From contig CAZDPU010000004.1 in the NCBI GenBank assembly GCA_964507645.1, positions 1 to 64,000 of the forward strand: a DNA stretch of 64,000 nt, given 5' to 3'. The stretch is from UBA6624 sp964507645 (GTDB taxonomy: Bacteria; UBP7; UBA6624). A program made the position numbers and the translations under genes. Below are positions 58,104 through 64,000 of this stretch, piece after piece. Position 1 is the stretch's first letter. The number at the start of each line of letters is the position of its first letter. Below the pieces are notes generated by a model. The model did not search any database, was not told the DNA's origin, and saw nothing but the letters and a program-made list of their open reading frames with translations.

Positions 58104-59440
58104 TTGAATATTTTTCCTGGGTTCATTATTCCAACAGGGTCAAATACATTTTTTATTTTTTTCATTTTCTCAATTTTTAGTAAATTTGTATTTTTATAAA
58201 ATGATTCTTTTTTAACCAAGCCTATTCCATGTTCCCCAGTTATTGTTCCATTCATCTTGACAGCCTCATTCAGTATTTCAAATCTTGCATTTTCCAGTTT
58301 TTTAAAGTATTTAGAGCTTTTTTCTACAATGAATTGTGGATGGAGGTTTCCATCTCCAGCATGCCCCATTGTGAAGATTTCAATTTGATATTTTTTTGAA
58401 ATTGCATCGATTTTTTTTACCATCTTAGATAAAGATCCGATAGGTACAGTTATATCTTCCACATGAACTTTGCCCAAGCCTTTCAAGCTTTCCAATACAC
58501 CCCTTCTTGCCATCCAGAGCTTGTCTCTTTCTTTTTTTGAAAATGAGTACCTAAAGTCAATTGAATTTTTTTTAATAATTGATTTAATTTTATCAACCTC
58601 TTCTTCAACTTTTTTCTTATTTCCAGAACATTCACAAAGTAGTAACGAGCAATCCTTTCCTAGGTTTAGGTTGTAATAGTTGTTTACGGCCTCTAATGTT
58701 TTGTTGTCAAGTATTTCCAATGCTTGAGGCAATAATCCTTCATTCCTTATCTTTTCGACCTTTTCTGCAGATATGTCAAAATTTTTATAAGTAGCAATCA
58801 TTGTTGCATTGAATTTTGGAATTTTGAGAATTTTTAAATATGAATTGGTTATTATCCCTAGTGTCCCCTCGCTCCCAATAAAAAGATTTGTTATATCGTA
58901 TCCGGAGACATCTTTTATTGCCTTGCTGCCCGTCCTGAAAGAATCTCCATTTCCATCAACAATATCAAGACTTAAAACCCAATTATTCGTGACTCCATAT
59001 TTAAGGCACGAGATACCGCCTGCATTGGTTGCAAGGTTGCCTCCAACAGTACATTCTTTCCAGCTAGACGGATCAGGAGGCCAAAAAAATCCATATTTTT
59101 TCAACTCTTTCTGTAATTCTGAATTAATTACACCAGGTTCACATTCAACCATTAAGTCATTTTTAGATATTTTTATTTTCTTCATTTTTTTTAAATCCAA
59201 AACTATTCCTTTGCCCAAAGCCCCGCCTGCAAGACCTGTTCCAGATCCTCTAGGGATGATTCCAATTTTTTCTTTTTTTGCCCATTTAACTAATTTAACT
59301 ATTTGATTTTTTTTTCTTGGAGTCACAATTGCAAACGGCTTTATTGAAATTAAACTTTCATCTTTTGAATATTTTTTTAGTGAACTCTTGGATAAAGATA
59401 AGTCATTTCCAAATGTTTTTTTTAAAAAAGAAGTTTCCAT
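58100..59440 (-). CDS. FAD-linked oxidase, GlcD/D-lactate dehydrogenase type
   Basis: A 446-residue flavoprotein of the FAD_binding_4/GlcD family. The FAD domain has PRGSGTGLAGGALGKGIVLDL, PPDPSSWKECTVGGNLATNAGG and FIGSEGTLGIIT. The C-terminal domain has TMGHAGDGNLHPQFI and GTITGEHGIGLVKK with the catalytic His. Substrates in the family are D-lactate, glycolate or other 2-hydroxyacids. Partner GlcF is normally an Fe-S CCG-domain protein. Here HdrC/HdrB-like genes lie upstream in the same operon, separated by a Nudix gene. Confidence 0.92.
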   Translation of the reverse strand: METSFLKKTFGNDLSLSKSSLKKYSKDESLISIKPFAIVTPRKKNQIVKLVKWAKKEKIGIIPRGSGTGLAGGALGKGIVLDLKKMKKIKISKNDLMVECEPGVINSELQKELKKYGFFWPPDPSSWKECTVGGNLATNAGGISCLKYGVTNNWVLSLDIVDGNGDSFRTGSKAIKDVSGYDITNLFIGSEGTLGIITNSYLKILKIPKFNATMIATYKNFDISAEKVEKIRNEGLLPQALEILDNKTLEAVNNYYNLNLGKDCSLLLCECSGNKKKVEEEVDKIKSIIKKNSIDFRYSFSKKERDKLWMARRGVLESLKGLGKVHVEDITVPIGSLSKMVKKIDAISKKYQIEIFTMGHAGDGNLHPQFIVEKSSKYFKKLENARFEILNEAVKMNGTITGEHGIGLVKKESFYKNTNLLKIEKMKKIKNVFDPVGIMNPGKIFK

Positions 59441-59442
59441 GC

Positions 59443-59937
59443 CTAAAGATTGTTTTTTAGCCTGTACTCGTTGATGAATTTAAGATGGCAGTAAAAAATT
59501 ATTTTAGGAAGGTTTTTTATGTCAAAAAAACCTAATTCTTCAGCATCATCTCCTGCTTTGATTTTAGAAAAATCACTAACCTTCATTTCAACACCAATTG
59601 ATAATATGTCCCCGAAAATTGTTCCATAATGGGAGCAGGTTGATATTAAATTACTTACTTTTCCAGTTAGATTGGTTTCTTCTTTAAGCTCTCGTTCTGC
59701 AGCTTCCTCGAGGGTTTCATTCATTTCCATGAATCCTCCAGGCAAGCCCCATTCCCCTTTTGCTGGCTCAAAGGCTCTTTTTGCTAGAAGTATTTTTTCT
59801 TCTTTCATACATATTATTGTTGCTGTTGGTTTTGGGTTTTGGTAATGTATGCTAAGGCAGTTTTTGCAATGATACCTATCTTTTCCATCAATGAAACTGA
59901 ATGTATTTTCTTTCCCACATTTTGAACAGTATTTCAT
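59443..59937 (-). CDS. Nudix hydrolase with N-terminal zinc ribbon
   Basis: A 164-residue protein. Two CxxC pairs (CSKCGKE and CKNCLSI) form a zinc ribbon. The Nudix box GGFMEMNETLEEAAERELKEETNLTG is intact near residues 70-95, with the catalytic Glu residues. The layout resembles compact NADH pyrophosphatase or ADP-ribose hydrolases. The substrate is not defined. It starts 19 bases after the HdrB-like stop and ends 2 bases before the flavoprotein start. Confidence 0.9.
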   Translation of the reverse strand: MKYCSKCGKENTFSFIDGKDRYHCKNCLSIHYQNPKPTATIICMKEEKILLAKRAFEPAKGEWGLPGGFMEMNETLEEAAERELKEETNLTGKVSNLISTCSHYGTIFGDILSIGVEMKVSDFSKIKAGDDAEELGFFDIKNLPKIIFYCHLKFINEYRLKNNL

Positions 59938-59956
59938 TTTATAGATTGTTCAGTGT

Positions 59957-60907
59957 TTAGCTTGTTGAAAGGCCTAATTTTTTAAATACACCTTCATAGT
60001 TAGTCTTCCTGGAAGAGGAATCAATTCTGTTCGCGCTCATTCCAAGAGATATGTTGATTAGATCAGTTGCATACATTACTGGCAAGGGCTTTTTTTCAAT
60101 ACCTAAGTCTTTCATTATTGTTTCTTGGTATGTGTCAATTGCCTCAAGACCTCTTGGGTCTAGTGTAGCAATGACCTCAGCATTACTTTCATGTGCATCT
60201 TGAACAACTGGAGCAATGATTTTTAAAGCATAGTCTTTTGTTACTTTATTGAAAGAAGAGGAGTTGTCATTTTTTAACTGGATGGTTAAATAGCCACCGA
60301 GCCACCTGTTGAAAGAGCCCCAGCTAACACATTGACCTCCTGCCTTATGGATCAATGATGAAACAATCATTGGATTATCTGGATGATCAGATTTTATTTC
60401 TGACATTGGCCGCATAAATTCAGGTGGAGTATGTAGGGCTATTCTCAATGGGTCAAATTCTTCATCTCTATCATTTCCTAGCTTTCTTATGATGAGTCTG
60501 TCAAATTTCTTACCACCAGTTTGTAGTTTCATTAGGTGGAGGATGTTTACAGCTCTGAATCTTCCAGAATATTCAACTTGAAGAGATTCAACCATTTTAT
60601 TTTTTATGCTTTCATAAGAAGGGTCTTGAAGTCTTTTTATAGCTTTTCTATAAACTTGATAAAGCACAGGGTCTGCTATGAACAATTTATCATTTCTTGT
60701 TGTTTTTTCAGCTATGCATAAATTTCTCAAAGTGTAACCAAGGAATTTCTTTTCATCTGTTAAATAAGGTCCTTCTTCTCCTGTGTCGCTCCAGTTTTGT
60801 ATAGTTTCATCGTCAATTCCCAATTGCCTTAAGCAAACAGACATGCTGCTTTCAAAGTCTTTGTAAACGGAGGAAAGGATTCCTGACTTGATTAATGTAA
60901 CTTTCAC
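59957..60907 (-). CDS. HdrB-like (CCG-domain) protein without cluster cysteines
   Basis: A 316-residue protein whose layout follows heterodisulfide reductase subunit B. 'SGILSSVYKDFESSMSVCLR' corresponds to the opening GCxxxxRxPxxE..., FLGYTLRNLCIAEKT to 'WxxLAARNLxxAE', and PPEFMRPMSEIKSDHPDNP to 'CHLLRP...DDPExP'. PVMYATDLINISLGM corresponds to the C-terminal 'PVLYLTQLLGLALG'. The two CX31-39CCGX35-37CXXC motifs are absent; only three unrelated Cys remain. GTG start in an overlap with the HdrC-like gene. The assignment is by remembered pattern, not alignment. Function is unknown; it may be a scaffold for a redox complex with the nearby GlcD-type enzyme. Confidence 0.6.
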   Translation of the reverse strand: MKVTLIKSGILSSVYKDFESSMSVCLRQLGIDDETIQNWSDTGEEGPYLTDEKKFLGYTLRNLCIAEKTTRNDKLFIADPVLYQVYRKAIKRLQDPSYESIKNKMVESLQVEYSGRFRAVNILHLMKLQTGGKKFDRLIIRKLGNDRDEEFDPLRIALHTPPEFMRPMSEIKSDHPDNPMIVSSLIHKAGGQCVSWGSFNRWLGGYLTIQLKNDNSSSFNKVTKDYALKIIAPVVQDAHESNAEVIATLDPRGLEAIDTYQETIMKDLGIEKKPLPVMYATDLINISLGMSANRIDSSSRKTNYEGVFKKLGLSTS

Positions 60908-61455
60908 TCTTCTTTTTCTCCAAGTGAATCTTTGAATGTGAAAAACCCTGGAAGGTCTTGAATCTCCCTAAGAGGTGTTCTTTCTTCCTCTTCCTCTTCG
61001 TCACCACGCAATAATTTTTGAAAGAATCCTTTTTTCTTTTCTTCTTTTTGTTTTATTTTTTCTAAACCAATATCGGCTGGTTGTAATCTTCCCCACGTAT
61101 CTAAAGGAGGAATAAAGGAATTGTAAAATTGAAAAATAGGATTGTCTTTTGGAGCCATATCCCTTTTTATAGATTCAAATCTCAACCACTCTAAAACTCT
61201 TTCAAGGTCAGTTTCACTTGGGGCAATGTCTGTTGCACAAAAAACATCCTGCATTAACCAGATATCTATTGATGACAGTATAGATTCATCATTATTTATT
61301 ATGCTATCAATGATTCTCGATAAACCATTTTTACAAACATTTCTAGAAGACATTGATCCATCTCCAGACCACCAATGTTTTAAAGGAGAAAGGTTTATGC
61401 CTGTATCTTTTTCTAGTTTTTCATGCAAAGATGTTTTTTTTGAGGGTTCTTCCAT
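60904..61455 (-). CDS. HdrC-like protein without 4Fe-4S cysteines
   Basis: A protein of about 183 residues that fits HdrC by layout. The segment ending in NGLSRIIDSIINNDESILSSIDIWLMQDVFCATDIAPSE-like sequence corresponds to the 'RLIRLxxLGxxExVLxSxxIWxCxxCxxCxxxCP' helix-cluster region. DNPIFQFYNSFIPPLDTWGRL corresponds to the C-terminal 'F..S....GR'. Neither 'CxxCxxCxxxCP' motif is present; only two Cys are found. The C-terminus is Lys/Glu-rich. ATG 61455 is preferred to TTG 61482. It pairs with the HdrB-like gene by a 4-base overlap. Confidence 0.55.
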   Translation of the reverse strand: MEEPSKKTSLHEKLEKDTGINLSPLKHWWSGDGSMSSRNVCKNGLSRIIDSIINNDESILSSIDIWLMQDVFCATDIAPSETDLERVLEWLRFESIKRDMAPKDNPIFQFYNSFIPPLDTWGRLQPADIGLEKIKQKEEKKKGFFQKLLRGDEEEEEERTPLREIQDLPGFFTFKDSLGEKEE

Positions 61456-61510
61456 GATTTGAATTCTATTGTTTTTTAACAATATTATTCCTTAATTTAG
61501 AATATTCCCA

Positions 61511-62677
61511 ATGGAATTTACTCGTGCAATTAAAAGTTTAAAGCCTGAAGGGGCTTTTGTTGTTCTTGCAAAAGCAAAAGAATTAGAGGCAAGGGGAAAA
61601 AAGATAATTCATTTAGAGATTGGTCAACCTGACTTTCCAACCCCTGAACATATTGTCCAAAGTGCAAAAAATTCATTAGATGAAATTTGGACACATGGAT
61701 ACACTCCATCTTTGGGAGTTATGGACTTAAGAATTGCGATTGCTGAAGACCTTTCAGCAAGAAGGGGTGTTGACTTTTGTGCGGATGAAGTCATAGTTTG
61801 TCCTGGGGCGAAACCAGCATTGATGGCTACTGTGTTGGCTTTAGTTGAACCTGGAACAAAACTTTTATATCCAGATCCAGGCTTCCCCTCCTACCATTCT
61901 CTCGCATCTTTTGTAAATGCTAAAGGTGTAGGGATACCTCTTTTAGAAAAAAATGGTTTTTCTTTTGATTTAGATTTTTTGGAAAAAGAAATTAAAGGGT
62001 CTTCATTGCTCATATTAAATTCTCCTGCAAATCCAACAGGGGGAATATTAAAAAAAGAGGATTTGGAAATAATATCAAATTTATGTATTGAAAATAATGT
62101 TTCAGTTTTAAGCGATGAGGTGTATTCAAGGATGTGCTATGACGGAAAACATGTTTCAATTGCAACAATTCCAGGAATGAAAGAAAGAACTGTTGTGATT
62201 GATGGTTTTTCTAAGACTTACGCTATGACAGGATGGAGAGCTGGGTATGCTGCAGCTGATAGGAAGTTAATTGAGAAGCTGGGATTGTTCATGAACAATA
62301 ACACTTCATGTGTAAATGGAATGACACAGGCAGCTTGTATTGAGGCTATTAGGGGAACCCAAGATCCAAGTGAGATGATGATCCAAGAGTTTAAAGAAAG
62401 AAGATCCCTTATAGTAAATGGATTGAATAGCGTTCCTGGTTTTTCTTGCAAGAATCCTGGAGGTGCTTTCTATGCCTTCCCAAATATTCAAAATACAAAT
62501 TTAAGTGGAAAGAAAATTAGTGACCACATGCTGGAAAAAGGGGTTGCATTATTGCCAGGTGAGGACTTTGGGAGATACGGAAAGGGTTATATACGACTGT
62601 CTTATGCCAATTCGAGAGAAAATATATTACAGGCGATAGACATGCTCATTGAAGAAGTACCAAAAATATCTAGATAA
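61511..62677 (+). CDS. Class I/II aminotransferase (aspartate/aromatic type)
   Basis: A 388-residue fold-type I PLP enzyme. LEIGQPDFPTPEHI, YTPSLGVMDLR, CPGAKPALMA, NSPANPTGG and the PLP-lysine motif DGFSKTYAMTGWRAGY are typical of aspartate/tyrosine/alanine transaminases (subgroup I-gamma). The substrate cannot be fixed. It is divergent from the HdrC-like gene and abuts the recombinase gene, which starts with TTG directly after its stop. Confidence 0.9.
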   Translation: MEFTRAIKSLKPEGAFVVLAKAKELEARGKKIIHLEIGQPDFPTPEHIVQSAKNSLDEIWTHGYTPSLGVMDLRIAIAEDLSARRGVDFCADEVIVCPGAKPALMATVLALVEPGTKLLYPDPGFPSYHSLASFVNAKGVGIPLLEKNGFSFDLDFLEKEIKGSSLLILNSPANPTGGILKKEDLEIISNLCIENNVSVLSDEVYSRMCYDGKHVSIATIPGMKERTVVIDGFSKTYAMTGWRAGYAAADRKLIEKLGLFMNNNTSCVNGMTQAACIEAIRGTQDPSEMMIQEFKERRSLIVNGLNSVPGFSCKNPGGAFYAFPNIQNTNLSGKKISDHMLEKGVALLPGEDFGRYGKGYIRLSYANSRENILQAIDMLIEEVPKISR

Positions 62678-63568
62678 TTGAAAAATAAAAAAATTGCAAA
62701 TATTTTAGAAAATGCAATACCAACTCTCTATAGAGAAATGCTGGGCGCTAGAGATTGTTCTCCGAAAACACTTGAAGCTTATACAAGGCATTGGAAGACA
62801 TTCATTGAGTTAATTGAATCAAGGAAGCTGGGAAGTGATGATAAGAATTATGTTCAGATGTACATGTTGAACTTAAGTGATAAAAAATTATCACCAGCTT
62901 CTATAGACCAGGCTTTATCTGCAGTAAGAACTTTATTGAAATTTGTTTTTTTAAGAGGTGGACCTCAGATAAACTTAGGAAAAAATATCAAAACAAAAAA
63001 GATTGAAAAATTACCAAAAATCCTGTCTGAAGAAGAAGTTGAAAATGCTATTAAGTATTATTCTGAAGAGAGTGAGTTGGAGTTAAGAAACAGAGTATTG
63101 TTGGAGATATTGTATTCAAGTGGACTTAGGGTTAGCGAGGCTATTTCAATTGAGATAAAAGATATTTATCTTTTAGAAGGTTATATAAGGGTTAGGGGGA
63201 AGGGTGGTAAGTATAGACAAATTCCAATAGGGAGAGAGGCTTTGTCTTGGATTAAAAAACACATGAGAAAAATTGAAGGTAAATTTTTATTTCCAAGCAG
63301 GAAGAAAGAGGGATACATAACAAGAAAAACTGCTTTTGTAGTTGTTAAAAAGGCATTGAAGGCTATTGGCATTGACCAGGAAGGATATGGTCCTCATGTA
63401 TTTAGACATGCTTTTGCATCCCATTTGTTAGCAAGAGGTGCTGACTTAAGGGTTATTCAAGAGCTTTTAGGGCATGTTGATCTAGAAACAACTCAAATTT
63501 ACACTCATCTTTTGGAAAAAAATGTTAGGTCTTCTTGGAAGCAGTTTCATCCACATGCACAAAATTAA
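62678..63568 (+). CDS. Tyrosine recombinase XerC/XerD-like
   Basis: A 296-residue site-specific recombinase. The N-terminal SAM-like core-binding domain (about 15-95) has SPKTLEAYTRHW. The catalytic domain has Arg in YSSGLRVSEAISI, Lys in RGKGGKYRQIP, HVFRHAFASHLL, LGHVDLETTQ and the nucleophile in IYTHL. Length and motifs fit chromosomal XerC/D, which resolves dimers at dif. No dif site or integron features are recognised. TTG start directly after the aminotransferase. Confidence 0.93.
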   Translation: MKNKKIANILENAIPTLYREMLGARDCSPKTLEAYTRHWKTFIELIESRKLGSDDKNYVQMYMLNLSDKKLSPASIDQALSAVRTLLKFVFLRGGPQINLGKNIKTKKIEKLPKILSEEEVENAIKYYSEESELELRNRVLLEILYSSGLRVSEAISIEIKDIYLLEGYIRVRGKGGKYRQIPIGREALSWIKKHMRKIEGKFLFPSRKKEGYITRKTAFVVVKKALKAIGIDQEGYGPHVFRHAFASHLLARGADLRVIQELLGHVDLETTQIYTHLLEKNVRSSWKQFHPHAQN

Positions 63569-63650
63569 ATTATCTATAATCTAAGTAATGTATTTTTTTG
63601 TTTTTTTAAATCTTTTTTTTAATCCTTTAATTAGACTGGAAGGAGAACCG

Positions 63651-64000
63651 ATGAATTTTTCTCAAATTCAGAATAAAACTCAAATTGAATTACCTCAGGG
63701 TGGGAGTATCTTTACTGAAGATTTTTTAATAAATATTGGATATCTTTTAAGTCAATATGATTCAAAAGGAGAGATTAGCGGTGAAGGTTCTGGCGGGGTT
63801 CTTTTTTCAAATACTTCTTCTTCTCTCTCTGGAGAGAGTTTATTTTTTGACAATCACACCTTGAGTATAGTGGGAAATATTGAAGGGTTGTTTGAGGGTG
63901 TTGTTGAACTTGAATCTGATTCGGCTCTCTTGAATATTGAAAAAAATAATTTTGTTTTTGAAAAGATGAAAAGAAGTCCAGAGTTTTTTTATAAGCATTT
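63651..64000 (+). CDS. Partial protein with possible cyclic-nucleotide-binding-like fold (3' truncated)
   Basis: An open frame from ATG 63651 runs off the window. The SD AAGGAG at 63640-63645 lies 5 bases upstream. The 116 visible residues have a strand pattern like cNMP-binding domains: GGSIFTEDFLINIGYLLSQY, GEISGEGSGGVLF, SLSGESLFFDNHTLSI and a last helix with FEKMKRSPEFF. The canonical phosphate-binding 'GExAL...RxA' is not clear, so this is a guess. It is not co-translated with xer; an 82-base AT-rich gap separates them. Confidence 0.55.
   Translation, partial: MNFSQIQNKTQIELPQGGSIFTEDFLINIGYLLSQYDSKGEISGEGSGGVLFSNTSSSLSGESLFFDNHTLSIVGNIEGLFEGVVELESDSALLNIEKNNFVFEKMKRSPEFFYKH

Noticed and set aside
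62678..63568. Integron integrase or phage integrase
   Set aside because: There is no additional integron-specific domain, no attC-like repeats and no phage or tRNA neighbours; length and motifs fit chromosomal XerC/D.
1..64000. tRNA, rRNA, insertion sequences, origin of replication
   Set aside because: No cloverleaf-like sequence, transposase, terminal inverted repeats or DnaA-box cluster could be recognised by reading both strands; a tRNAscan or ISfinder search was not possible.

Overview
The window is a dense, AT-rich bacterial chromosome segment (about one third G+C by eye). Genes abut or overlap by a few bases, TTG and GTG starts are common, and there are no tRNA or rRNA genes, insertion sequences or CRISPR arrays. 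The cell is Gram-negative: there is a secretin with PilM/N/O-type alignment proteins, a Kdo transferase, an O-antigen ligase-like protein, a beta-barrel outer-membrane protein and a SurA-like chaperone. Everything fits an uncultured, possibly marine, delta-proteobacterial-grade lineage, but that placement is tentative. A 100-N assembly gap lies in the tail of rpsF.

Layout. 1-5.2 kb: end of a type IV pilus/type II secretion operon (secretin, PilM, PilN, PilO, two tiny membrane proteins, a PilP-like protein). 5.2-12.1 kb: a lone long nuoN, an O-antigen ligase-like gene, gdhA, waaA and convergent pyrE. 12.2-20.2 kb: a large outer-membrane protein, the GlmU acetyltransferase half, trmL, an Fe-S nuclease, a CCA-type nucleotidyltransferase, an M50 protease and trpS. 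20.3-31.8 kb: a 2682-residue beta-helix lipoprotein, a lipoyl domain, serS, an ornithine cyclodeaminase-family gene and threonine aldolase. 31.8-42.9 kb, all minus: trhO, asnS, holA, purD, dnaB, rplI, rpsR, rpsF, a SpoU methyltransferase, a small unknown gene, dnaK and grpE. 42.9-53.8 kb, plus: gmk, rpoZ, coaBC, surA-like, priA-like, def, fmt, a PASTA pseudokinase, rpe, metK, a cysteine-desulfurase-like gene and tusA. 53.9-61.5 kb, minus: a flippase-like membrane protein, an RsmJ-like methyltransferase, moaC/E/D/A, an unknown gene, a GlcD-type flavoprotein, a Nudix hydrolase and an HdrB/HdrC-like pair. 61.5-64 kb: an aminotransferase, a XerC/D recombinase and a partial gene.

The most unusual content is a set of intact genes that keep a family's fold but have lost its catalytic or cluster-binding residues. 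These are a PriA-like protein without helicase motifs, a PASTA kinase without the HRD Asp, a NifS-like protein with Arg in place of the PLP Lys but with its persulfide Cys kept beside TusA, and an HdrC/HdrB-like pair without Fe-S cysteines. The gmk-rpoZ-coaBC-priA-def-fmt-(PASTA kinase)-rpe order matches the gene order known from Bacillus subtilis, so the pseudokinase and PriA relic sit in their ancestral positions.

Three genes (fmt, priA-like and the SpoU methyltransferase) have clear conserved N-termini that extend upstream of any ATG, GTG or TTG. This implies near-cognate starts: ATA for fmt and priA, and CTG, ATC or ATA for spoU. For fmt, whose product formylates the initiator tRNA, this suggests possible autoregulation of initiation.
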